Shown: positions 17,138 to 26,043 of the stretch, piece after piece
Numbering within the stretch: the stretch's first letter is position 1
How the letters are laid out: every line of letters begins with the position of its first letter
From: Tissierella creatinophila DSM 6911
GTDB lineage: Bacteria > Bacillota > Clostridia > Tissierellales > Tissierellaceae
Direction of reading: 5' to 3'
Length of the DNA: 64,000 nucleotides
Assembly: GCF_001940565.1 (NCBI RefSeq)
Contig: NZ_LTDM01000043.1
Coordinates: 1-64,000, forward strand
Program-made: the position numbers and the translations under genes
Notes under the pieces: model-generated
What the model was told of the DNA's origin: nothing
Databases searched by the model: none
The model's input: only the letters and a program-made list of their open reading frames with translations

Positions 17138-19045
17138 CTATTTTTCTTCTACATATGCATATAAAAGAGCATCTGATATGCTTATTAAATCATTAGCATT
17201 ATAATTCTTTAATTTTTCATTAAAGAAATCATGATACATATTTGAGTATAGAGGTATATCTGGTAATAATTCATTCCATTTAGTTATAAACTTTACAAAA
17301 TTAGCTTTATACTCCTCTTTATCTTTTGGATTTAATTTAACCATAGCTTTAGCTGCATTTTCCAATTCTTTATCTACTAAAAAGTTATTGTTATATCCCG
17401 CTTTAACCATTTCACAATCCGTTGTATAATCCTTTGTTAAATCATATATTGGCTTATAATTTGAAGCTAAGTTATACATTCCAAACTTTGGAACTCCATA
17501 TTTTTTATCTACAGATCCATCACGATACATATAAAGTAATAACTCATCAAAGCTCATTACAGTTTGCTTTATTTCCATACCAACTTCTTGTATATCCTTA
17601 TTTTGTTGTAACTTAACTGCTAAAAGATCTGCAAATTTATTTTGTTCAGGTGAAGCCCATTCAATGATAAGAGGAATCAGTTTTCCATTCTTTTCTCTTT
17701 TATATCTTATTCCTTCTTTGTATTCATTACCATTTTTATCAAGTATCCAACCAGCTTTTATTAAAAGATTCTTAGCCTCTTCTAAACTATAAGAGTATTG
17801 ATTTAACTTTTCATTTAATTCAGATTTAGTTTCTTGATAGAACCACATTGATTCACCATAAGGTCCATTTACTACTGTAGCAAATCCACCAGTAAATGAT
17901 TTAGCAAAGTCATCTCTATCTATTAAGTGAGCTATAGCTTGACGAACCTCTACATCTTTTGTAGGTCCAAAGTCAGTTTGAAACATTACTTTTCCATAAC
18001 CTGAACGGGGATATTTCACAAAATCAAATCCACCTTTTTTAACCAAGTCTAAACCTGTAGTTATATCATCTCCATTTGTTACTTGATGTAATATATCTAC
18101 TCCACCTATTAGTAATTCATTGAGGGCATTTTCTTGAGTAATTTTTTTATAGACAATTGTTTTTATTTTAGGTTTTTGTCCTGTATAATCTCCAGGGAAA
18201 TTTTCATTAACTTCTAAAACCGCTGTTCTATTGGATTTATCATAAGATTTTAATTTATATGCTCCTGTTGCTGGGAAGTTTCCAACTTCATTTCTAGCCT
18301 CATTAAATCTATCCTTAAAGTTTTTTGCAGTAAAATTATCTGAAAAATAAGCCCCATTTCCATCATCTTTTATTTCAACTGTTTCATCCGTCCAAAATGA
18401 TAATTTTGTTGGAGTAGAAGCTACAGCTGGTAATTCATGAAAATATGGAATATATTCTGCTGCAATAGTAAGTGAAAACTCTTTATCGCTTATTAAATTA
18501 ACTCCTGAAAACTCTTTACTAGTTCCATCTTTAAAACCTTTATAACCCTTTAAATAATAACCATAGTCAGACTTTGCACCCGCATCTTGAATGGTTTTTG
18601 ATGACCAAAGCATAACTGTAGTCACATACTCTTTAGCCGTTACATCAGATCCATCAGAAAATTTTAAACCATCTTTGATAGTAAAAGTATAAGTTTTAGA
18701 GGCATCTTTATTTTCTTTTATATCACTTTTTTCTACTATTGTCTCATTTATTTGATATATCCCATCCGGGGTCATACTTACAGTATCCATACCCGTTATA
18801 AAATTATAAATATCAGTATTAGCACTATTGTTTGTCCAATATGGGGTCCAATCACCTGTAAGTTCCATAACATTTCCTATTTTAATTTCACCTGTTGGTT
18901 CTTCAGATGATTTGACCTTAGGTTTGTTTATCCCATTAGTTACAATCGTTGAATCTAATTTGCTCTCTTTAGGTGTACAACCTATTACAAAAGCAGATAC
19001 CATTAGTAATAAAACTAATAATCCTATTATACTTTTTTTCTTCAT
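17138..19045 (-). CDS. peptide ABC transporter substrate-binding lipoprotein (OppA-like)
   Basis: Of 635 residues, SBP_bac_5 type. The N-terminal signal ends in a lipobox (AFVIGC), so it is lipid-anchored on the outer membrane face. It is longer than typical OppA (about 540). The middle part includes the hinge region YGKVMFQTDFGPTKDVEVRQAIAHL expected for the family, where short peptides are bound. No permease or ATPase gene is adjacent, so it must share those with another locus. Confidence 0.88.
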   Translation of the reverse strand: MKKKSIIGLLVLLLMVSAFVIGCTPKESKLDSTIVTNGINKPKVKSSEEPTGEIKIGNVMELTGDWTPYWTNNSANTDIYNFITGMDTVSMTPDGIYQINETIVEKSDIKENKDASKTYTFTIKDGLKFSDGSDVTAKEYVTTVMLWSSKTIQDAGAKSDYGYYLKGYKGFKDGTSKEFSGVNLISDKEFSLTIAAEYIPYFHELPAVASTPTKLSFWTDETVEIKDDGNGAYFSDNFTAKNFKDRFNEARNEVGNFPATGAYKLKSYDKSNRTAVLEVNENFPGDYTGQKPKIKTIVYKKITQENALNELLIGGVDILHQVTNGDDITTGLDLVKKGGFDFVKYPRSGYGKVMFQTDFGPTKDVEVRQAIAHLIDRDDFAKSFTGGFATVVNGPYGESMWFYQETKSELNEKLNQYSYSLEEAKNLLIKAGWILDKNGNEYKEGIRYKREKNGKLIPLIIEWASPEQNKFADLLAVKLQQNKDIQEVGMEIKQTVMSFDELLLYMYRDGSVDKKYGVPKFGMYNLASNYKPIYDLTKDYTTDCEMVKAGYNNNFLVDKELENAAKAMVKLNPKDKEEYKANFVKFITKWNELLPDIPLYSNMYHDFFNEKLKNYNANDLISISDALLYAYVEEK

Positions 19046-19070
19046 GTGCCTTTTCTCCTTAGTAGTTAAA

Positions 19071-19112
19071 ATGCTAAAAATTAAAGTTATGGTTAACTTA
19101 GATTTTTAGCAT
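19071..19112 (-). terminator. intrinsic terminator after the first DegV gene
   Basis: Outer arms ATGCTAAAAA/TTTTTAGCAT with an inner complementary AAGTTA...TAACTT pair. Confidence 0.6.
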
Positions 19113-19125
19113 CCATCTTATTTAG

Positions 19126-19989
19126 TTATATATTTTCTTTTAAGAAGAAAACAGCCACAGTACCAGGGCCTGCATGAGCACCTATTACGGCTCCTATAGT
19201 GTTTATCAAAGGCTCATCTATACCGAATTCTTCTATCATCATATCTTTTAGTTTCAAAGCAGACTCTATATCATTTGCATGACTTATAATAATGGATTGC
19301 TTTTTAAGATCTGTATCACCCTTAGTCTTTTTTATAATGTCTATAATAACTTTTAAAACTTTATTTTTTCCCCTTACTTTTTCCAGTGGTTCAAGTATTC
19401 CATCATTTACCCACAATACAGGTTTTATGCTCAGTAAACCTCCTATGAGGTTTTGGGCTTTAGATATTCTACCACCTCTATATAGATACTCCATATCATC
19501 AATAGTAAATATATGCTCGATATTTTCTGTCATTTTATTTATTCTCTCTATTATCTTTTCTTTTTCTATATTGTTTTTAACCATTTTAGCAGCTTCAAGT
19601 ACTATAAAACCCTGTCCTCCTGAAACAGCCTTTGAATCAATTACAGTTATATCAGCATTTGGATATTCAGATTCAACTGCTCCCTTTGCAATAAGAGCAC
19701 TCCCATATGTACCAGATAGTCCACCTGAAAGAGATAGATAGATAACTCCTTCATCTTTTTTAGCATATTCTCTAAAGTGATTTATAAATATCTCAGGTGT
19801 AATTTGAGCAGTTTTATAAACTTTTCCTTCCTTCATATCATTAAATACCTTCTCTGGTGTTATATCTATTTTATCTAAATATTCTTTTTCTCCTTCTAAA
19901 ACAAATATAGGTATTATGTTTATATTATATGTCTCTATTAATTCTTGTGGTAAATCGCATCCACTATCACTCATAATATTAATCGTCAT
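19126..19989 (-). CDS. DegV-family fatty-acid-binding protein
   Basis: Of 287 residues. Typical DegV start (IMSDSGCDLPQELIETYNI), fatty-acid site SLSGGLSGTYGSA (about 95), and C-terminal IGAHAGPGTVAVFF. In Firmicutes such proteins bind fatty acids and hand them to fatty acid kinase (FakB role). No fakA is nearby. A second DegV gene lies at 31906-32742; the two are diverged paralogs. It is monocistronic. Confidence 0.9.
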   Translation of the reverse strand: MTINIMSDSGCDLPQELIETYNINIIPIFVLEGEKEYLDKIDITPEKVFNDMKEGKVYKTAQITPEIFINHFREYAKKDEGVIYLSLSGGLSGTYGSALIAKGAVESEYPNADITVIDSKAVSGGQGFIVLEAAKMVKNNIEKEKIIERINKMTENIEHIFTIDDMEYLYRGGRISKAQNLIGGLLSIKPVLWVNDGILEPLEKVRGKNKVLKVIIDIIKKTKGDTDLKKQSIIISHANDIESALKLKDMMIEEFGIDEPLINTIGAVIGAHAGPGTVAVFFLKENI

Positions 19990-20146
19990 ATAAATCCTCC
20001 TGTTTTTCTATTATAATCATTAATGTATTGGTACTCTTCTATAATATACTAAATTATAGAAAAAAACAAAGATTAGATAAAATTTGTTCTATATTCTCAC
20101 TAATTTAAATATATTATATTAGGTATATTAAAAGGAGTGGTAATAT

Positions 20147-20245
20147 ATGAAATTATTTTTTATAAGTAAAAAAGCTCTGAACTGGATGGTTAGTACATTC
20201 TTTGTAGTAATTTTTCTTCTTATACTTTTATCTATCTTTAAATAA
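20147..20245 (+). CDS. small membrane protein of 32 residues
   Basis: ATG with a strong AAAGGAGTGG ribosome site seven bases away. The 32-residue product has a basic N-terminus (MKLFFISKKALNW) and one hydrophobic segment (FFVVIFLLILLSIF), so it is a likely single-span membrane peptide. The N-terminus looks like that of sporulation polysaccharide deacetylases, so it might be a remnant of such a gene, but the frame closes with TAA and a terminator-like hairpin follows at 20268. Function unknown. Confidence 0.6.
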   Translation: MKLFFISKKALNWMVSTFFVVIFLLILLSIFK

Positions 20246-20267
20246 ATCTTAAATATCTTTTATAAGC

Positions 20268-20304
20268 CTTTAGAAAATTAGCTTTTAAAGCTAATTTTCT
20301 AAAG
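20268..20304. terminator. bidirectional terminator
   Basis: Perfect 37-base inverted repeat (arms CTTTAGAAAATTAGCTTT). The stop of the leftward lipoprotein gene lies inside it and the small rightward gene ends just before it. Confidence 0.75.
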
Positions 20305-21211
20305 AATTAAGATTTTTTATTAATACATCTTTTTTTAATATAAAGAGTCTTCTACTATCTTCTGTTAGTGCATTTGAAAGATTTTTAAAACCGAAGGAAA
20401 CTTTATCTATTTTCATCTTTTTATCTTTTTTATCTTGCAATTTTAATCTTATCTTATTTATATCTTCCTCACTATTTTCTATATACATCTTCGCCGTATT
20501 ATCAGAATCTTTAACTGCATTTATATAGTATTGGTATGCCATGTGTTTTAAACTTAAGACTTCTCCCCCAATTTCATCCTTATAAAGATCATAGAAAGGT
20601 TTTAAAGCTTTAAAACTTCTACTTCCTTGATCATATACAGTGAGAATTTCTCTATCTTCAATTCCCTTTGTTAGCTTGTTTAAAGCATCCTCTACTTCTT
20701 CTGTTTTTTCGGCTGTAGCTCCTTTTTTTACTCCCTTTACTTCATACTCATTCCATAAAAGATACACTGTTTCTAATCCTTTATCTATTTCTTTCCATTT
20801 AGTTTCTATCTTTCCATCTTTTATTTCTTTTTTTGTAGGTTGATCTTGTGATTTTCCACTTTCATCAGACGATCCTTGAGTAGATGTACTACTCGCCTGA
20901 CCTGCATCTTTTTCACTTGAAGATTGATCTCCACTAGATTGTTGGGATTGATCTGGACTAGATTGATCTTGACTTGATTTATCTCCTTCTTTGTTTTTTT
21001 CTTTTTTCTCCTCTTCATCTATGCCTAAATCAATCTTTTCTATATCTCCAATATGATCCATTATAGATCCTATCTCTTTACTTAATCCTTGTAAAGATTT
21101 TGGAGCTATTTCTTTTTTCTTTAAAATCTCTTTGTTATATGGTTTGCTTCTACATCCCACTAACATTATCAAAACAAATAAACATATACTTATTTTATTT
21201 TTATAATTCAA
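20291..21211 (-). CDS. lipoprotein with a Ser/Gln/Asp-rich linker, function unknown
   Basis: Of 306 residues from TTG 21211, chosen because GAGGTG stands seven bases upstream. Signal peptide with lipobox LVGC near residue 20. A low-complexity linker of about 50 residues (SQDQSSPDQSQQSSGDQ) separates the signal region from a C-terminal helical domain (about 140-306). No known domain is recognised. The ribosome site lies inside the stem of a terminator hairpin of the upstream cls gene, which may tune its expression. Confidence 0.75.
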   Translation of the reverse strand: MNYKNKISICLFVLIMLVGCRSKPYNKEILKKKEIAPKSLQGLSKEIGSIMDHIGDIEKIDLGIDEEEKKEKNKEGDKSSQDQSSPDQSQQSSGDQSSSEKDAGQASSTSTQGSSDESGKSQDQPTKKEIKDGKIETKWKEIDKGLETVYLLWNEYEVKGVKKGATAEKTEEVEDALNKLTKGIEDREILTVYDQGSRSFKALKPFYDLYKDEIGGEVLSLKHMAYQYYINAVKDSDNTAKMYIENSEEDINKIRLKLQDKKDKKMKIDKVSFGFKNLSNALTEDSRRLFILKKDVLIKNLNSLEN

Positions 21212-21218
21212 AAAAATC

Positions 21219-21244
21219 ACCTCATGTTATTTTAACCATGAGGT
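21219..21244 (-). terminator. terminator of cls, overlapping the next ribosome site
   Basis: Stem ACCTCATG/CATGAGGT with a 10-base loop, followed on the minus strand by GATTTTTTTG. The 3' arm contains the GAGGTG used by the lipoprotein gene. Confidence 0.65.
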
Positions 21245-21263
21245 GATAATATTATTATTATTA

Positions 21264-22721
21264 TTAAAGTATAGGTGATAAAAGCCTTGAAATTGATTCT
21301 TTAAATTTTATATACCTCGATCTTTTACCATAACTTTGAATTGTGATTTCTTTACATAAATTTAAGTCTTCTAAAAATCTTTCTGTAAGTTTTATATTAA
21401 CATCTTCATCATATATAAAGGCATTTACTTCAAAATTTAGTCTAAAACTTCTAATATCTAGATTGGCAGTACCAACTGATGATACAAATTCATCTGCTAT
21501 GAGAACTTTAGAGTGTAGAAATCCATTCTCATATGTGTATACTTTTACTCCTGCCTCTAAAAGCTCCCCCACATAACTCATACTAGCCCAGTATATAAAA
21601 GGATGATCTGGCTTATTTGGAATCATAATCCTTACATCTACTCCTGAGAGTCCAGCTAGTCTTAGAGCTTCAAATATGCTTTCATCTGGTATAAAGTAGG
21701 GAGTTTCTATATAAAGCTTATCTCTAGCATCTGAAATCATCTTCATATAGCCATCTTTTATACTAGGCCATTTTGAATCTGGTCCACTAGATACTATTTG
21801 TATACCTACATTGTCTTTAGTATCTGCTTCATGTAAAAAACTTTGACAAGCATTTATCTCTTCTTTTGCTGCAAATCTCCAGTCTAAGAAAAACCTCCAT
21901 TGAAGAGAGCTTACTGCCGAACCCTTTATTTTGATATGAGTATCTCTCCAATTTCCAAATCTTTTAGATCTTCCTAGATATTCATCACCAATATTAAATC
22001 CACCCATAAAAGCTTCTTTTCCATCTACAATACATATTTTTCTATGATTTCTATAATTGATCCTTACATTTAATAATGGAACAAATGGCGGGAAAAATAC
22101 AGCAAGCTCTATTCCAGAATCTATGATAGATTTCCGTTCCCTTTTATTTATCTTTCTGCCACCCATACCATCAATCAATAGCTTTACCTTAACTCCTTCT
22201 AGTGCTTTTTTCTTTAAAGCATCTATAACTTCTGTGCCTATCCCATCTGATTTAAATATATAATATTCTATATGAATATAGTTTTCAGCGCTTTCTATGC
22301 TTTCTAAAAGTGCCTTAAATTTTTCTTTTCCACTAAAGTATAATTCTACATTATTGTCTTCAGTATAATAGGCTTCACTATTCATAAGTTGCATCTTTAT
22401 TAAATCCTCATATATATATATATTAGGATTTTTAAGCATAAGTTTTCCATTGTTTATTTGTTTTTTTTGTTTTATGGCTAAGTTTCTAAAATAACTATCT
22501 TCTTCTTTTTTGACCTTAAATATCCTCTGTCTAGATAAGTCTTGCCCTATAAATAAATATAAAACAAAACCTACAATAGGAAGAAAAGTTAAAACCATAA
22601 TCCAAAGCCAAGTAGAAGTAGGATTTTTTCTTTCGAAGATTATTAGTAAAAATGCTAATATTATATTTATCCATAATAAATTGCTCGTAAGAAGTAAATA
22701 ATTATCTACAATATTCTTCAA
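21264..22721 (-). CDS. cls: cardiolipin synthase
   Basis: Of 485 residues. Two N-terminal membrane segments (NLLWINIILAFLLIIFE and WLWIMVLTFLPIVGFVL), then two phospholipase D domains with HxKxxxxD motifs HRKICIVDG (about 224) and HSKVLIADE (about 404). It joins two phosphatidylglycerol molecules to form cardiolipin. The start is TTG with AGGTGATCAA in front. Length matches the bacterial Cls family. Confidence 0.93.
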   Translation of the reverse strand: MKNIVDNYLLLTSNLLWINIILAFLLIIFERKNPTSTWLWIMVLTFLPIVGFVLYLFIGQDLSRQRIFKVKKEEDSYFRNLAIKQKKQINNGKLMLKNPNIYIYEDLIKMQLMNSEAYYTEDNNVELYFSGKEKFKALLESIESAENYIHIEYYIFKSDGIGTEVIDALKKKALEGVKVKLLIDGMGGRKINKRERKSIIDSGIELAVFFPPFVPLLNVRINYRNHRKICIVDGKEAFMGGFNIGDEYLGRSKRFGNWRDTHIKIKGSAVSSLQWRFFLDWRFAAKEEINACQSFLHEADTKDNVGIQIVSSGPDSKWPSIKDGYMKMISDARDKLYIETPYFIPDESIFEALRLAGLSGVDVRIMIPNKPDHPFIYWASMSYVGELLEAGVKVYTYENGFLHSKVLIADEFVSSVGTANLDIRSFRLNFEVNAFIYDEDVNIKLTERFLEDLNLCKEITIQSYGKRSRYIKFKESISRLLSPIL

Positions 22722-22741
22722 TTGATCACCTATTATCTTAT

Positions 22742-24562
22742 TTATTTTCTAGACTTATATCTCTTATTTGCCTCTAAAATTCTTTTTCTAATTCTAAAAG
22801 AAAGTGGTGTTATTTCTATAAGTTCATCATCTTCTATAAATTCTAAAGCTTCTTCTAAACTCATTATATTTGGAGGAGAAAGTCTAAGTGACTCATCCGA
22901 ACCAGAAGCACGTACGTTTGATTGTTGCTTTTTCTTTACTATATTTACTTCCATATCTTGTCCTTTAGGATTTTCACCTATTACCATGCCAGCGTAAACA
23001 GGTACGCCTGCTCCTAAAAACAATACTCCTCTACTTTGAGCTGCGTGAAGACCATATGCAGTAGATTCACCCGTTTCAAAAGCAATAATAGATCCAACTT
23101 TTCTTCTTGGAATATCCCCCTTATACGGTGCATATTTGTCGAATATAGTATTTATGATACCATTACCCTTTGTATCGGTCATAAACTCTTGCCTATATCC
23201 TATAAGTCCTCTAGAAGGTATAGTAAATTCCAGTCTAGCATATCCACCCGTAGGCTCGGTCATACTTACAAGTTCTCCCTTTCTCTGTCCAAGCTTTTCT
23301 ATAACTGCTCCTACAAAGTCATTTGATACATCTATAATAACTCTTTCTATAGGTTCCATTTTTTTACCATTTTCTTCCTTAAATAGTACTTCAGGTTTTG
23401 AAATTTGGAATTCATATCCTTCACGTCTCATAGTTTCTATAAGTACAGATAAATGAAGTTCTCCTCTACCTGATACTTTAAAAGCATCTGTTAATTCAGT
23501 ATCTTCAACCCTTAAACCTACATCAGTCTGCAACTCTTTATATAATCTATTTCTTATTTGTCTTGATGTTACAAACTTTCCTTCTCTTCCTGCAAATGGA
23601 CTATTGTTTACTGAAAAAGTCATAGCTAAAGTAGGTTCACTTATCTTTACAAATGAAAGAGCTTCGGGATGATCAGTTGGACAAATGGTATCTCCTATGT
23701 TTATATCTGTAATTCCAGCTATAGCTATTATACTACCTGCTTTGGCACTTTGCACTTCAACTTTATCCAATCCTTCAAACTCATATAATTTACCTATTCT
23801 TATCTTTTGTTTCTTATTCTCATCTAGTTTATTTAAAAGAATTGCATCTTGATTTACATTTATAGTTCCTCTTTCAATCTTTCCAACACCTATTCTACCT
23901 ACATATTCATTGTAATCTATAGTAGAAATTAAAACTTGTAAAGGCTCGTTTGGATCTCCAACAGGAGCTGGAATATACTCTATAATCGTTTCAAATAATG
24001 CTTTCATGTTTTCTTCTTGTTTATTTGGGTCAAGACTTGAAGTCCCTTGTTTTGCTGATGTATATACAAAAGGACATTCAAGTTGATTTTCATCTGCACC
24101 AAGTTCTATAAATAAATCTAGCACTTCATCAATTACTGCTTCAGGTCTTGCTTCGGGTCTATCTATCTTATTTATACAAACTATAACAGGATGCTTTAAT
24201 TCTAAAGCTTTTTTTAATACAAATTTTGTTTGAGGCATTGGACCTTCAAAGGCATCTACAAGTATTACTACTCCGTTTACCATGTTTAAAACTCTTTCTA
24301 CTTCTCCACCAAAATCAGCATGTCCTGGAGTATCTATTATGTTTATCTTTGTATCCCCATAGTGAACTGCAGTATTTTTAGAAAGAATAGTAATCCCTCT
24401 TTCTCTTTCGATATCCCCTGAGTCCATTACTCGATCTAGCACATCCTGGTTTTCTCTAAATACACCTGATTGTTTTAATAAACTATCTACAAGTGTTGTT
24501 TTTCCATGGTCTACATGGGCTATTATTGCTATGTTTCTTATATCTTTTCTTTCCGTTGTCAT
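22742..24562 (-). CDS. typA: ribosome-associated GTPase TypA/BipA
   Basis: Of 606 residues. GTP-binding motifs are [15 protein letters not shown] (G1), RGITI (G2), [11 protein letters not shown] (G3) and NKIDRPEA (G4). It then has the EF-Tu-like and EF-G III/V-like domains and the BipA-specific C-terminal domain ([20 protein letters not shown]). It acts in 50S subunit assembly and in translation under stress such as cold. It sits between cls and the RsbW-like gene with its own ribosome site. Confidence 0.96.
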   Translation of the reverse strand: MTTERKDIRNIAIIAHVDHGKTTLVDSLLKQSGVFRENQDVLDRVMDSGDIERERGITILSKNTAVHYGDTKINIIDTPGHADFGGEVERVLNMVNGVVILVDAFEGPMPQTKFVLKKALELKHPVIVCINKIDRPEARPEAVIDEVLDLFIELGADENQLECPFVYTSAKQGTSSLDPNKQEENMKALFETIIEYIPAPVGDPNEPLQVLISTIDYNEYVGRIGVGKIERGTINVNQDAILLNKLDENKKQKIRIGKLYEFEGLDKVEVQSAKAGSIIAIAGITDINIGDTICPTDHPEALSFVKISEPTLAMTFSVNNSPFAGREGKFVTSRQIRNRLYKELQTDVGLRVEDTELTDAFKVSGRGELHLSVLIETMRREGYEFQISKPEVLFKEENGKKMEPIERVIIDVSNDFVGAVIEKLGQRKGELVSMTEPTGGYARLEFTIPSRGLIGYRQEFMTDTKGNGIINTIFDKYAPYKGDIPRRKVGSIIAFETGESTAYGLHAAQSRGVLFLGAGVPVYAGMVIGENPKGQDMEVNIVKKKQQSNVRASGSDESLRLSPPNIMSLEEALEFIEDDELIEITPLSFRIRKRILEANKRYKSRK

Positions 24563-24650
24563 ATTTTATTCCTCTCTTTTAAAAAATAGTTAATACCATT
24601 TATTTTTTATTAGTTTTATCTTTTACTTTAAGTAAATACCCATTGAAAAA

Positions 24651-24672
24651 CTGGCATTTTCATCTATGCCAG
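24651..24672 (-). terminator. intrinsic terminator after the RsbW-like gene
   Basis: Stem CTGGCAT/ATGCCAG with an eight-base loop, followed on the minus strand by a run of five T. Confidence 0.7.
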
Positions 24673-24715
24673 CTCTTAGACATACTTTTTAAAATTTAAA
24701 TCATAAGAAATTAAA

Positions 24716-25105
24716 CTAAGAAAGATATTTAACTGCCGTCACAGTGTTTCTATCTAATATTAGTTCATCTGAAAGGCCCTCTACTAAAACTAGCCCTCTT
24801 CCTCTACATTTGAGCTCCATCGGGTTATAAGATTCAAAATCATAATGTATACCTGTTCCCTCATCTTTTACATATATGACAAGTTTATTATTTTTAAGTT
24901 CTATACCTAACTGAACCTTTTTAGATTCGATATACTTATTTCCATGAAAAATACTATTTATAATTAATTCATTTATAATAAGTTTTATTTCAAATATAGC
25001 ATCTTTATCATCTATAACTTTATCAAGTCTTTCTAATATATTTTCTACAAAGTTTTTAACAAGTCCCAGGTCGCTACAAATTGAGCCTTGATAAGTATAA
25101 TCCAT
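24716..25105 (-). CDS. anti-sigma-factor-like ATPase (RsbW/SpoIIAB type)
   Basis: Of 129 residues, a single GHKL-type HATPase domain with N box ELIINSIFHGN, G1 box DEGTGIHYD and G2 box GRGLVLVEGL. RsbW-like proteins bind and inhibit sigma factors or phosphorylate anti-anti-sigma proteins. No sigma factor or STAS gene is adjacent, so its partner is unknown, and it may act in another switch. It is monocistronic with a terminator. Confidence 0.8.
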   Translation of the reverse strand: MDYTYQGSICSDLGLVKNFVENILERLDKVIDDKDAIFEIKLIINELIINSIFHGNKYIESKKVQLGIELKNNKLVIYVKDEGTGIHYDFESYNPMELKCRGRGLVLVEGLSDELILDRNTVTAVKYLS

Positions 25106-25180
25106 TTTATCACATCCAATAAAATTATTCTATATTTTTATTTTACCCAAATTATATTTATATAACCTTTGAATATTTAA

Positions 25181-25209
25181 TTGTATTTAATGATTAAGTT
25201 TGTTATACT
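25181..25209 (+). promoter_or_regulatory. sigma-A promoter of the rubredoxin gene
   Basis: TTGTAT, 17 bases, TATACT, ending 43 bases before the rubredoxin start. Confidence 0.55.
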
Positions 25210-25252
25210 TTGGGTATATTTGTTATGTAACAATAGAAGGGAGGGTTTTAAT

Positions 25253-25411
25253 ATGGAAAGATGGGTGTGTCAACCTTGTGGTTGGGTATATGATCCAGAA
25301 GAAGGAGATCCAGATGGTGGAATAGAACCTGGAACTGCTTTTGAAGATATACCAGAAGATTGGGTTTGTCCTATATGCGGAGCTACAAAAGATCTCTTTG
25401 AAAAAGAATAA
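25253..25411 (+). CDS. rubredoxin
   Basis: Of 52 residues from ATG 25253; AGGGAGG precedes it, and an upstream in-frame ATG would add 24 non-family residues. The two CxxC(G) knuckles CQPCGW and CPICGA bind a single iron, and the aromatic residues WVYDPEEGD and FEDIPEDW are the family core. It is a small cytoplasmic electron carrier that feeds oxygen- and peroxide-reducing enzymes in anaerobes, such as the rubrerythrin at 54.6 kb. Confidence 0.96.
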   Translation: MERWVCQPCGWVYDPEEGDPDGGIEPGTAFEDIPEDWVCPICGATKDLFEKE

Positions 25412-25416
25412 TACAT

Positions 25417-25442
25417 AAAAGACCAACCTAGGTTGGTCTTTT
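25417..25442. terminator. bidirectional terminator between rubredoxin and engB
   Basis: Perfect 26-base palindrome with arms AAAAGACCAACCT. Confidence 0.85.
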
Positions 25443-25452
25443 AATTTTCCAA

Positions 25453-26043
25453 CTATATTAAAGGTTCAAATATTGTCCAAGTGTTTTCCACATTTGTCTT
25501 GTTTACAGCAGAATATGGAATTATTAAGTTTTTATCTTCTACACCCAATTTTTCCTTTATTACTTTTATGTTTTTTTGCATGATTCCTTTTGATATCTTA
25601 TCTGCTTTAGTAGCTACTACTATCCCATCATATCCAAAACTTCTTATCCAATTATACATCATTACATCTTGCATTGTTGGACTATGCCTTATATCTACTA
25701 TTAGTACTACTTCTTTTAAGTTCTCTCTAGTGGATAGGTATTTTTCTATTATACCCCTCCATTTTTCTTGTTCTGACTTAGAAACTTTAGCATATCCATA
25801 TCCCGGTAAATCTACAAATCTAAAACTTTCATTTATTATATAAAAGTTTATAGTTCTAGTTTTACCAGGCTTTCCACTTGTTCTTGCTAAATTTTTCCTA
25901 TTTATCATAGAGTTAATAAAAGAGGATTTGCCTACATTTGACCTTCCTACAAAGGCTATTTCGGAGAGTTCATCTTCTGGATATCCTTTTGGTTCTACTG
26001 CTATAGCTTGTAAATTGCTACTAGTTATTTTCATATTTTTCAT
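25453..26043 (-). CDS. engB: ribosome biogenesis GTPase EngB (YsxC/YihA)
   Basis: Of 196 residues. G1 [10 protein letters not shown] (about 32), G2 [11 protein letters not shown]3 [10 protein letters not shown] and G4 ATKADK are all present. It helps assemble the 50S ribosomal subunit. The start at 26043 lies inside the last codons of lon (overlap 23 bases), so translation is coupled. The order lon-engB is conserved in many Firmicutes. Confidence 0.95.
   Translation of the reverse strand: MKNMKITSSNLQAIAVEPKGYPEDELSEIAFVGRSNVGKSSFINSMINRKNLARTSGKPGKTRTINFYIINESFRFVDLPGYGYAKVSKSEQEKWRGIIEKYLSTRENLKEVVLIVDIRHSPTMQDVMMYNWIRSFGYDGIVVATKADKISKGIMQKNIKVIKEKLGVEDKNLIIPYSAVNKTNVENTWTIFEPLI

Noticed and set aside
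19292-19741. Long open frame opposite the first DegV gene
   Set aside because: Antisense shadow of a real gene, no ribosome site.
21246-21265. ATT repeat after cls as a phase-variation tract
   Set aside because: Short run outside any reading frame or promoter box; ordinary AT-rich sequence.
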